Assembly (NCBI RefSeq): GCF_030811655.1
Contig: NZ_JAUSRE010000015.1
Location: forward strand, 51,674 to 115,673
Direction of reading: 5' to 3'
Length of the DNA stretch: 64,000 bases
Source of the DNA: Pseudarthrobacter enclensis
GTDB taxonomy: Bacteria; Actinomycetota; Actinomycetes; Actinomycetales; Micrococcaceae
How positions within the stretch are numbered: the first letter of the stretch is position 1; each line of letters starts with the position of its first letter. Made by a program: the position numbers and the translations under genes. The notes under the pieces are model-generated. The model did no database searches. It had not been told where the DNA came from and saw nothing but the letters and a program-made list of their open reading frames with translations. Below, in pieces: positions 56,869 to 64,000 of this stretch.

Positions 56869-57666
56869 CTTCCGGCCCGGCGGAAACCTACTTACTCCAT
56901 CGAAGCGGTGGACAACGCCCTGCAGCTCCTCCAGCTCCTGCGGGACGTGGGCAGCCTGCGGCTCAAGGATGCCGCGGCGGAACTGGGGGTGGCCCCATCC
57001 ACCGCCCACCGGCTCCTGGCCATGCTGGTGTACCGGGGTTTCGCGGTCCAGGATGAAACCCGGCGGTATGTTCCCGGGCCGGCCATGGGAGCGGGGCCGG
57101 CCGGCTTCAGCTGGACGCGGCAGCTGCGGGACATCGCACGGCCGCACATGGAGCTCCTGTGTGCGCGCACCAACGAGACCGTCAACCTTATGATCCGGGT
57201 GGGCACCAAAGTCCGCTTCCTGGACACGGTGGAAAGCACCAACATCCTGCGCGTCGGCGACCGCCAGGGCACCCTGCTGCCGGCGCACAGGGCATCGGGC
57301 GGGAAGGCCATCCTGGCCGAACTGGATCCGGCCATGCTGGAACAACTGTTCCGCACCCCCAACGCGGAGCTCGCCGGTGATTACATTTCCGACGCCGAGT
57401 ACCCGGCTTTCCTGCGCGAGCTTGAGTCCGTACGGGCCAACGGCTTTGCCGCCAACTTCGAGGGCACCGAGGAAGGCATCAGCGCCTTCGGGATGGCGCT
57501 GCACAACGGCAAGGGAATGGTGGTTGGCGCCCTGAGCGTGGCCACCCCCGTTGCCAGGTTCCGGCCGCTGTTCGATGCCGGGCTGGTGGGCGTCATGCTG
57601 GAAACCCGGCGCCAGCTGGAGCTGGACATCGCAGCCAATCCGGCGGACGGCGGCGCAACCGGCTGA
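56860..57666 (+). CDS. IclR-family transcriptional regulator of gentisate genes
   Basis: This 268-residue regulator has the IclR winged helix (TYSIEAVDNALQLLQLLRDV, LKDAAAELGVAPSTAHRLLA, residues 12-65) and the effector-binding domain (AHRASGGKAILAEL, GFAANFEGTEEGISAFGMAL and ALSVATPVARF). It is flanked by the transporter/hydroxylase pair on one side and gentisate dioxygenase on the other, with matching dyads in front of both units. It is therefore the likely regulator, with gentisate or 3-hydroxybenzoate as ligand. Its own start codon lies in the first dyad, so autoregulation is likely. Confidence 0.93.
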   Translation: MQNLPARRKPTYSIEAVDNALQLLQLLRDVGSLRLKDAAAELGVAPSTAHRLLAMLVYRGFAVQDETRRYVPGPAMGAGPAGFSWTRQLRDIARPHMELLCARTNETVNLMIRVGTKVRFLDTVESTNILRVGDRQGTLLPAHRASGGKAILAELDPAMLEQLFRTPNAELAGDYISDAEYPAFLRELESVRANGFAANFEGTEEGISAFGMALHNGKGMVVGALSVATPVARFRPLFDAGLVGVMLETRRQLELDIAANPADGGATG

Positions 57667-57683
57667 ACCAAGTCCTCAGCTCT

Positions 57684-57698
57684 TTCTGCTCTACAGAA
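57684..57698 (+). promoter_or_regulatory. second IclR operator before gentisate dioxygenase
   Basis: TTCTGCTCTACAGAA has the same arms and spacer length (TTCTG-N5-CAGAA) as the dyad at 56852-56868 and is also followed by T. It lies 75 bases upstream of the gentisate dioxygenase start. Confidence 0.7.
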
Positions 57699-57773
57699 TA
57701 TGCTGGGGATCACAGCGCTGTTTCCTTAGGGTCGAATCCACGTCGCAATCAGTCCGCAGCAAGGAGATGGCCA

Positions 57774-58904
57774 GTGTCGATCAGCGCTGAAAACCAAACA
57801 CACCAGTCCGTGGCGCAGGAACAGCATGTTCCCGAGCCCACCCCGGAGGAGGCTGCCCAGCTGGAGCAGCTGTACCGGGATTTCGACCATGAGAACCTGA
57901 TTCCGCTGTGGACGGAGATCGCGGACCTGATGCCCATGGTCCCGTCGCCCAAGGCGGTGCCGCACGTGTGGCGGTGGAACGACCTGTACCCGCTGGCTGC
58001 CCGCGCCGGGAACCTGGTGCCGGTGGGCCGCGGCGGTGAACGGCGCGCCATCGCCCTGGCCAACCCGGGCCTGGGCGGCACCCCGTACGCCACCCCCACG
58101 CTCTGGGCTGCCATCCAGTACCTGGGCGGGCGCGAAACCGCCCCGGAACACCGCCACTCCCAGAACGCCTTCCGCTTCGTCGTCGAAGGCGAGGGCGTGT
58201 GGACCGTGGTGAACGGCGATCCGGTCCGGATGTCCCGCGGCGACTTCCTGCTCACCCCGGGCTGGAACTTCCACGGCCACCACAACGACACCGATGAACC
58301 GATGGCCTGGATCGACGGCCTGGACATCCCCTTCGTGCACTACGCCGACGCCGGGTTCTTCGAGTTCGGCACCGAACGCGTCACGGACGAGGCCACCCCT
58401 GATATCTCCCGTTCCGAACGGCTGTGGGCCCACCCCGGCCTGCGTCCGCTCTCCGGCCTGGAGAACACCACCAACTCCCCCATCGCCGCCTACCGGTGGA
58501 AGTACACCGACGCTGCCCTGTGCGAGCAGCTGCTCCTGGAGGACGAGGGCCACCCGGCCACCGTCTCCCAGGGCCACGCCGCCATCCGCTACACCAACCC
58601 CACCACCGGCGGGGATGTCATGCCCACCATCCGCGCCGAGTTCCACCGCCTGCGCGCCGGCGCCCGGACCGAGACTATCCGCGAGGTGGGCTCCAGCGTC
58701 TGGCAGGTCTTCGAAGGCACCGGCACCGTGACCCTCAACGGCGAAACCAGGGTCCTGGCCAAGGGCGACCTGTTCGTGGTCCCGTCCTGGGCCGCCTGGT
58801 CCGTCCAGGCCGAGACTGAGTTTGACCTGTTCCGGTTCAGCGACGCCCCCATCTTTGAGCGCCTGAACTTCAACCGCACCTACATCGAAGGACGCACCAA
58901 GTAA
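57774..58904 (+). CDS. gentisate 1,2-dioxygenase
   Basis: This Fe(II) ring-cleavage enzyme converts gentisate to maleylpyruvate. The 376 residues form a bicupin. The N-terminal cupin has the iron ligands in APEHRHSQNAFRFVVEGEG (His-x-His) and the third His in GWNFHGHHND; the C-terminal cupin begins TIREVGSSVWQVFEG. The start is GTG 57774 after AAGGAGA. The next gene starts in its stop (TAATG), so the ring-cleavage genes are one operon: dioxygenase, hydrolase, isomerase. Confidence 0.95.
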   Translation: MSISAENQTHQSVAQEQHVPEPTPEEAAQLEQLYRDFDHENLIPLWTEIADLMPMVPSPKAVPHVWRWNDLYPLAARAGNLVPVGRGGERRAIALANPGLGGTPYATPTLWAAIQYLGGRETAPEHRHSQNAFRFVVEGEGVWTVVNGDPVRMSRGDFLLTPGWNFHGHHNDTDEPMAWIDGLDIPFVHYADAGFFEFGTERVTDEATPDISRSERLWAHPGLRPLSGLENTTNSPIAAYRWKYTDAALCEQLLLEDEGHPATVSQGHAAIRYTNPTTGGDVMPTIRAEFHRLRAGARTETIREVGSSVWQVFEGTGTVTLNGETRVLAKGDLFVVPSWAAWSVQAETEFDLFRFSDAPIFERLNFNRTYIEGRTK

Positions 58905-59746
58905 TGAAACTCCTCACCCTCCGCCTCCCCGCCGGCACCGGCAACGGCAAGAGCACGACGGCGGTCCGCCAGGACGGCGACACCCTTACCGAGATTCCGG
59001 GCTTCTCCGACGTCGGGGCCCTGCTGAAGGACCCCAACTGGGAAGCCACGGCAAAGGCGGCCAACGGCGCAACGCACCCTGTGGACGGCGCCGACCTTGC
59101 CGCCGTCGTGCCCTCCCCCGGCAAGATCATCTGCGTGGGCCACAACTACCGCAACCACATCAAGGAAATGGGGCGCGAAGTCCCCGCCCACCCCACCCTG
59201 TTCGCCAAGTACGCCGAATCCCTGATCGGCCCCAACGACGACCTGGCCCTGCCGCAGGAATCGGACACCGTCGACTGGGAAGCCGAACTCGCCGTCGTCA
59301 TCGGCAAAACCGGCCGCCGCATCCCCGAGTCCGAAGCGGCGGAGCACATCGCCGGATACGCCGTCCTGAACGACATCAGCATGCGCGACTACCAGTTCCG
59401 CACCATCCAGTGGCTGCAGGGCAAGACCTGGGAAAAGTCCACCCCGTTCGGCCCGGCCCTGGTCACCCAGGACGAATTCACCCCCGGCCCGCTGATGACC
59501 TCGGCAGTGGACGGCGACGTCCAGCAGTCCACCCCCACCTCGGACCTGGTGTTCACCCCGGAATACCTGGTCTCCTACATCTCCACGATCATCACGCTGA
59601 ACCCGGGCGACGTGATCGCCACCGGCACCCCCGGCGGAGTGGGCCACGCCCAGGACCCCAAGCGCTACCTGCAGGAGGGCCAGGTCCTGGTCACCACCAT
59701 CGAGGGCCTGGGCCAGCTGACCAACCGCGTGGTCAAGGAAGCCTGA
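58904..59746 (+). CDS. fumarylpyruvate hydrolase (FAH family)
   Basis: This enzyme hydrolyses fumarylpyruvate to fumarate and pyruvate, the last step of the gentisate pathway. The 280 residues show the FAH-family core IICVGHNYRNHIKEMG, DWEAELAVVIGKTGRRI, AGYAVLNDISMRDYQ (metal Glu, Glu, Asp set), KTWEKSTPFGPALVTQDEF and GTPGGVGHAQDPKRYL. It overlaps the dioxygenase stop by one base and the isomerase start by one base (TGATG). The order fits with the isomerase acting in between despite being encoded last. Confidence 0.95.
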   Translation: MKLLTLRLPAGTGNGKSTTAVRQDGDTLTEIPGFSDVGALLKDPNWEATAKAANGATHPVDGADLAAVVPSPGKIICVGHNYRNHIKEMGREVPAHPTLFAKYAESLIGPNDDLALPQESDTVDWEAELAVVIGKTGRRIPESEAAEHIAGYAVLNDISMRDYQFRTIQWLQGKTWEKSTPFGPALVTQDEFTPGPLMTSAVDGDVQQSTPTSDLVFTPEYLVSYISTIITLNPGDVIATGTPGGVGHAQDPKRYLQEGQVLVTTIEGLGQLTNRVVKEA

Positions 59747-60498
59747 TGGGCGCCCGGCACGACCAGACCACCGATCCCGTCCTGCTCGACGGGCTCCTGC
59801 AGGCCAGGCGCGGCACCGCGTTCTTCGCCCGCAAGCTCAACGAGCTCTCCGACGCTGACCTGGACGGGGACTCGCTGCTGCCGGGCTGGTCGCGCCGGCA
59901 CGTTGTAGCCCACGTGGGCTACAACGCGCGGGCGGTGGCCCGCCTGGTGGAGTGGGCAGCCACCGGGGTGGAGACGCCCATGTACCCCTCCGTGGAGGTC
60001 CGCAACCACGAGATCGACTTCGGCGCCACCCTCTCCCCCATCGCGCTGCGGAACCTGTTCGACCACTCGGCAGTGCACCTCAACGTGGAATGGCGCGACC
60101 TTCCCGCCGACTCCTGGCACCACAAGGTCAAGACCGTCCAGGGCCGCGTGGTTCCGGCCGAGGAAACGGTGTGGATGCGGACCCGGGAGGTGTGGGTGCA
60201 CGCCGTGGACCTGGGCAACGGGGCCACGTTCAGGGACATCCCCGAACCCGTCCTGGCCCGGCTCCTCACGGACATCACCGGCGCCTGGCACGCCCGAGGT
60301 ACGGACAACGGGCTCCTCATCAAGGTGGACGGCACCGGCCTGTCGTTCGGTGACAGCGCGGCTGCGTCTCCCACCGTGGTGTCCGGCTCACTCGCCGCCA
60401 TCGCCCAATGGGCCACCGGCCGCGGCACGGACGGCACTACGGCAACCCACGACGGCGGATCCACCACCCCCGCCCCCGCGGCCCCTGCCTGGATCTAG
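59746..60498 (+). CDS. mycothiol-dependent maleylpyruvate isomerase
   Basis: This enzyme isomerises maleylpyruvate to fumarylpyruvate with mycothiol, as in Corynebacterium. The 250 residues are of the DinB-like MDMPI fold. LLPGWSRRHVVAHVGYNARAV gives the first zinc His, and MRTREVWVHAVDLG gives the Glu-x-x-x-His pair. The start ATG 59746 overlaps the preceding stop; a longer open frame upstream belongs to another frame of the hydrolase gene. The C-terminal 30 residues are Thr/Pro/Ala-rich. The mycothiol dependence itself marks an actinobacterium. Confidence 0.93.
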   Translation: MGARHDQTTDPVLLDGLLQARRGTAFFARKLNELSDADLDGDSLLPGWSRRHVVAHVGYNARAVARLVEWAATGVETPMYPSVEVRNHEIDFGATLSPIALRNLFDHSAVHLNVEWRDLPADSWHHKVKTVQGRVVPAEETVWMRTREVWVHAVDLGNGATFRDIPEPVLARLLTDITGAWHARGTDNGLLIKVDGTGLSFGDSAAASPTVVSGSLAAIAQWATGRGTDGTTATHDGGSTTPAPAAPAWI

Positions 60499-60538
60499 CT
60501 CTACCCCACATGCGCCGGCACACCGGCACCACGCCGGG

Positions 60539-60574
60539 CCAAAGGCGGGCCAGCATGCGCTGGCCCGCCTTTGG
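60539..60574 (+). terminator. terminator after the gentisate operon
   Basis: A perfect 36-base palindrome (stem CCAAAGGCGGGCCAGC with its complement, loop ATGC) starts 40 bases after the isomerase stop. Confidence 0.85.
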
Positions 60575-60744
60575 TGTTAAGGGCATCCACGTACCGTGTC
60601 CCCGCCTGTCGGCGCACCTCAGACTGCGGACCAAAAATTACCCCCCGCGCTTGGAAGAGTATCCATATTTTGGCCGCCCTGGGCTCGATAGCATGAGGGG
60701 ACCGGACAGAGCCGTCCGGCGGGATCGACGCAAAAGGACAACCC

Positions 60745-62340
60745 ATGGCCGCCGTTACGGTGGATGACATCCTCTCGGATCTCCCCCTCGGCTTCGCCAG
60801 CCTCATCCTCCGGCCCGCCCCTTCGGCGGCGGCTATTGAACGGTTCCTGATTGTCGATGCCGACGACGAAGCGCCCGCAGCCGCAGGAGCCTTTGTCCTG
60901 CTCATCGGCGTCCGCGGCCGCTCCGCCCTCCCCGCCCTCCGGCGGCTCCTGAAAGACCCGCCCCCGGTGGTGGCGCTCAAGGGCAACCGCGAAGACCTGG
61001 CCGAGGCGGAAGAGCTCCTGCGGGCCGCCGGCTCGGGCCTCCTGCTGGTGGACCCGGCCGCCGACTGGGACCGCCTGCTGTCCATCGCCCAGGACAGGAT
61101 CCAGCCCCGGAGCTACCAGAGCGAAGTCCTCACCCTGCTTGAGGAAGACCTGTTCGCCATCGCCCAGACCACGGCCAGGCTCACCTCCAGCCACGTGCTC
61201 ATCGAGGACGCCGCCAATAAGGTCCTGGCGTACTCCACCGTCACCAACGACATTGACGAACTCCGCAAGGCGTCCATCCTGTCCCGCCGCGGCCCGCGGA
61301 AGTACGAGCTGCTGCTCAAGGATCTGGGCGCCTACCGCGAGCTGCACCGCACCCGGCAGCCCGTCCGCGTGCCTGCCCGGCCCCAGGACGGGCTCCGTGA
61401 ACGGGTGGCCATCGCACTCTTCGCCGGAGAACGGATCATGGGCTACATCTGGCTGCAGGAGACCGGAGACGGCTTCGGCCCCGACGTTGAATACGTCCTC
61501 ACAGGGTCCGCGGCGAGGGTTTCCGCCGAACTGATCCGCTACCGCAACCAGCAGTCCGTCCACATGCGGGAGGACCGGGTTGCACGGATCCTGTCGGGTC
61601 CCGCCGAGGCCGCCGCCAGTGCCCACAGCGGCAAGATCCCCTCGGAGCGTCCCGCGGCACTGCTGCTGATTGGCATGTCCGACGCCGACTCCCGGGCTGA
61701 CGACGCGGCGCTCAAGCACGGCGAACTGGCCAACCTGGCATCCATCCACGCCGCCGCGTACAAAGCGTCCGCCGTCGTGGGCCAGTTCAACGGTGACACG
61801 GCCATCATCATGCCGGACCTCCAATCCGGCACGGCGGAGGCGGGGCTGAGGTCCCTCGCGGAAGCGGTGGTCAAGGATGCCCGGAAACACCTCGGCATCA
61901 CTCCCTTCGCCGCCGTCGGTCCGCTGGCGCAGGACCTGCTGTCCCTCCACAGGGTCACCGGCATCACCGAGGCCCTGCTGGCGTGCGTGCGGGACGCCAC
62001 GCCGGGCACGGTGGCCGGTGTGGACGATTTCGAGGCGGAAATCCTCTACCGCGAGGCAGCCCGGAACTTCCACGGCTCGTCTTTCCGGCACCGCAGCCTG
62101 GCCGCGCTGCTCCAGGAGGACGCCGAACTCGCAGGAACCCTCCGGGCCTACTTCGACGCGTGCTTCGACGTGTCCGAATGCGCCAAGAACATGAACCTCC
62201 ACAAGAACACCGTCTACTACCGCGTTGCCAAGGCGGCCAGGGTGACCGGACTGGACTTCGGCAATCCCCGCGATTCACTGGTGGCCCTGCTCCACATCCA
62301 GGAGTGGGCCGCCTCCAACGACAATTCAGGCAGGAAATGA
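60745..62340 (+). CDS. PucR-family transcriptional regulator
   Basis: This 531-residue regulator has an N-terminal purine-catabolism-like sensor domain (about 5-125), a GGDEF-like or CdaR middle (about 280-440) and a C-terminal PucR helix-turn-helix (about 455-525, LRAYFDACFDVSECAKNMNLHKNTVYYRVAK). The promoter region has no obvious operator. The gene overlaps glutaminase by ATGA and the amino-acid permease follows, so it probably activates glutaminase and permease in response to nitrogen or an amide amino acid. PucR proteins usually act as activators. Confidence 0.88.
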   Translation: MAAVTVDDILSDLPLGFASLILRPAPSAAAIERFLIVDADDEAPAAAGAFVLLIGVRGRSALPALRRLLKDPPPVVALKGNREDLAEAEELLRAAGSGLLLVDPAADWDRLLSIAQDRIQPRSYQSEVLTLLEEDLFAIAQTTARLTSSHVLIEDAANKVLAYSTVTNDIDELRKASILSRRGPRKYELLLKDLGAYRELHRTRQPVRVPARPQDGLRERVAIALFAGERIMGYIWLQETGDGFGPDVEYVLTGSAARVSAELIRYRNQQSVHMREDRVARILSGPAEAAASAHSGKIPSERPAALLLIGMSDADSRADDAALKHGELANLASIHAAAYKASAVVGQFNGDTAIIMPDLQSGTAEAGLRSLAEAVVKDARKHLGITPFAAVGPLAQDLLSLHRVTGITEALLACVRDATPGTVAGVDDFEAEILYREAARNFHGSSFRHRSLAALLQEDAELAGTLRAYFDACFDVSECAKNMNLHKNTVYYRVAKAARVTGLDFGNPRDSLVALLHIQEWAASNDNSGRK

Positions 62341-63269
62341 GCACCACACTCAGCGCACCGCCACTTGGCCTCCTCCTCGAGGACATCGTCCGGCGCCACC
62401 GGCCCCGGCAGAACGCCGGCAGCGTCCCCACAAACATTCCATTCCTGGCCACGGTCCCGTTCGACCGCTTCGGCATCGCTGTCGCCACCACCTCCGGGGA
62501 GGTCTTCAGCTCCGGCGACGCCGGCGTTCCCTTCTCCATCCAAAGCATTTCCAAGGTCTTCACCCTGGCCATGGCCCTGCAGGGCGGCAGGTCCGCCGGC
62601 CTTTGGTCCCGGGTGCTGCGCGAACCGTCAGGGACGTCCTTCAACTCGCTGGTCCAGCTGGAAGCCGAGAAGGGCATCCCGCGCAACCCCTTCATCAACG
62701 CGGGCGCCCTGGTGGTCACCGACCACCTGCTGGAAGAGACGCCCGACGCCGCCACGCAGCTCCTGCGGTTCCTCACCGAACAAGCGGGCAGCCCTGGTCC
62801 GTTCATTGATGAAGCGGCCGCCGCCGGCGAGCTGGACAGCAGCAGCCGCAACCTGGCCCTGGCGCACTTCCTGAAGGATTTTGGCAACCTCACCCGGCCG
62901 GCCGCCGTCGTGGTGGAAAACTACGTCCGGCAGTGCTCCATCATGATGACCTGCGTCCAACTGGCCAAGGCCGGCCTGTTCCTCGCCAACAACGGCCAGG
63001 GAACATCCGGCACCGTGCTTTCCCCCAGCGAGACAAAACGGATCGGATCCATCATGCTGACCTGCGGCATGTATGACGCCGCCGGCGAATTCGCCTACCG
63101 CGTGGGACTGCCCGGCAAGAGCGGCGTAGGCGGCGGGATCCTGGTCATCGTCCCTGGCCGGTGCTCCATCTGCGTCTGGAGCCCCCGCCTGGACGCCAAG
63201 GGCAACTCCCTGGCCGGCACCGCAGCCCTGGCCGACCTCTCCGACCGCACCGGCTGGTCGGTCTTCTAA
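62337..63269 (+). CDS. glsA: glutaminase A
   Basis: This enzyme hydrolyses L-glutamine to glutamate and ammonia. The 310 residues show the serine-dependent beta-lactamase-like fold: PFSIQSISKVFTLAMAL with the Ser-x-x-Lys pair, RNPFINAGALVVTDHLLE, and the C-terminal MLTCGMYDAAGEFAYRVGLPGKSGVGGGIL with the active-site Tyr and Ser/Lys set. It overlaps the PucR-type regulator by four bases and is followed by an amino-acid permease, so it is part of an amide-amino-acid utilisation unit. Confidence 0.96.
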   Translation: MSTTLSAPPLGLLLEDIVRRHRPRQNAGSVPTNIPFLATVPFDRFGIAVATTSGEVFSSGDAGVPFSIQSISKVFTLAMALQGGRSAGLWSRVLREPSGTSFNSLVQLEAEKGIPRNPFINAGALVVTDHLLEETPDAATQLLRFLTEQAGSPGPFIDEAAAAGELDSSSRNLALAHFLKDFGNLTRPAAVVVENYVRQCSIMMTCVQLAKAGLFLANNGQGTSGTVLSPSETKRIGSIMLTCGMYDAAGEFAYRVGLPGKSGVGGGILVIVPGRCSICVWSPRLDAKGNSLAGTAALADLSDRTGWSVF

Positions 63270-63314
63270 GTTTCCCCATCCAACAAGATCTCCTCCGGAT
63301 CGAAAGGAATACCC

Positions 63315-64000
63315 ATGCCCAACAACCCCAATGAAGAGGTTGGGTTCGACCACGTTATTGATGGTGGTCACGCGCATGCGACTGAGTCCTCCCTGCACGC
63401 GGAGGACAAGGGTTACCACAAGAACCTCAAGCCGCGGCAGATCCAGATGATCGCCATTGGTGGTGCGATCGGTACCGGCCTGTTCCTGGGCGCCGGCGGC
63501 CGCCTGAACGCTGCTGGCCCGTCCCTGGTCATCGCGTACGCGGTGTGCGGGTTCTTCGCGTTCCTGATCCTGCGCGCCCTGGGCGAACTGGTCCTGCACC
63601 GGCCCTCGTCAGGCTCGTTCGTCTCCTACGCCCGTGAATTCTTCGGTGAGAAAGCCGCGTTCGTCTCCGGCTGGTTCTACTGGATCAACTGGGCCACCAC
63701 CACCATCGTGGACATCACCGCCGCCGCCCTCTACATGCACTTCTTCGGCAACTACATCCCCTGGATGGCCGCCGTCCCGCAGTGGGCCTGGGCACTGACC
63801 GCCCTCATCGTCGTCCTGGCCCTGAACCTGGTCTCCGTGAAAGTCTTCGGCGAAATGGAATTCTGGTTCGCCCTGATCAAGGTCGCCGCCCTCGTCGCGT
63901 TCCTCATCATCGGCACCTACTTCGTCATCTTCGGCACCCCCGTCTCCGGCCAGCAGGTCGGCATCAGCCTGCTCTCCGACAACGGCGGGATCTTCCCCAA
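63315..64000 (+). CDS. APC-family amino-acid permease, asparagine-permease-like, 3'-truncated by window edge
   Basis: The frame opens at ATG 63315 after GAAAGGA and stays open to the window end (228 codons). It encodes the N-terminal half of an amino-acid permease of the AAT/GabP type: a charged N-terminus ([20 protein letters not shown]), then [20 protein letters not shown], the helix-1 signature, [40 protein letters not shown], and helices III-VI with [20 protein letters not shown]. The amino-acid type (asparagine or glutamine-like) is inferred from the glutaminase upstream. The remaining half is outside the window. Confidence 0.9.
   Translation, partial: MPNNPNEEVGFDHVIDGGHAHATESSLHAEDKGYHKNLKPRQIQMIAIGGAIGTGLFLGAGGRLNAAGPSLVIAYAVCGFFAFLILRALGELVLHRPSSGSFVSYAREFFGEKAAFVSGWFYWINWATTTIVDITAAALYMHFFGNYIPWMAAVPQWAWALTALIVVLALNLVSVKVFGEMEFWFALIKVAALVAFLIIGTYFVIFGTPVSGQQVGISLLSDNGGIFP

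Overview
The window is a high-GC actinobacterial chromosome segment, most likely from Arthrobacter, Pseudarthrobacter or a close relative in the Micrococcaceae. This rests on base composition, GTP-dependent PEP carboxykinase, a mycothiol-type maleylpyruvate isomerase, a c-di-AMP (ydaO-type) riboswitch ahead of a cell-wall lytic protein, and a dense gene layout with many ATGA/GTGA overlaps. It reads as ordinary chromosome: two tRNAs, no insertion sequences, no phage genes, no CRISPR. Genus assignment is inference.

Layout. 1-9.3 kb holds the end of a DHA2-type exporter, a RecQ helicase with a phosphoribosyltransferase-like tail, phosphomannomutase, a nitric-oxide module (NsrR-like regulator and flavohemoglobin Hmp, with two inverted repeats between them) and pckG on the opposite strand. 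9.3-18.6 kb holds tRNA-Arg(ACG), a flavin disulfide reductase, a TetR-controlled operon (degenerate ABC ATPase, YhgE/Pip membrane protein, TetR, small membrane protein), a DMT exporter divergent from a LysR regulator, a SixA-like phosphatase, a possible dispersed repeat and an orphan winged-helix regulator. 18.6-29.5 kb is an envelope region: an AT-rich intergenic island, a membrane-anchored Gly-rich protein, an OmpR/histidine-kinase pair, a GT2-GtrA protein and two tandem GT39 glycosyltransferases, then the riboswitch and its transglycosylase-like gene. 29.5-38.4 kb holds upp, a PAP2 phosphatase, tadA, a three-gene operon (zinc-less BchC-like dehydrogenase, 6-pyruvoyltetrahydropterin-synthase homologue without catalytic residues, GT4 glycosyltransferase), an acyltransferase, tRNA-Ser(CGA), a lipoprotein, a frameshifted acetyltransferase and a Rho_N-like protein.

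38.4-52.4 kb is a ten-gene sugar-acid operon on the minus strand with a divergent LacI regulator: ABC importer, two TIM-barrel isomerase-like proteins around a Gfo/Idh/MocA dehydrogenase, UxaC, fructuronate reductase, mannonate dehydratase and a fused gluconokinase-GH3 protein. Together these would import a glycoside of a hexuronate, cleave it and carry glucuronate to 2-keto-3-deoxygluconate. The last steps (KDG kinase and aldolase) are not in the window. 54.2-60.5 kb is a 3-hydroxybenzoate/gentisate catabolic cluster (hydroxylase, aromatic-acid transporter, IclR regulator, gentisate dioxygenase, fumarylpyruvate hydrolase, maleylpyruvate isomerase) with two matching IclR-type operators. 60.5-64 kb has a PucR-type regulator, glutaminase and the start of an amino-acid permease cut by the window edge.

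The most unusual items are the pterin-synthase-like/BchC-like/GT4 operon, the gluconokinase-GH3 fusion, the TetR-regulated ATPase with a broken P-loop next to YhgE, and the two-component system linked to tandem GT39 enzymes. Start codons were chosen from ribosome-binding sites and family lengths. No database search was possible, so family names rest on motif recognition.
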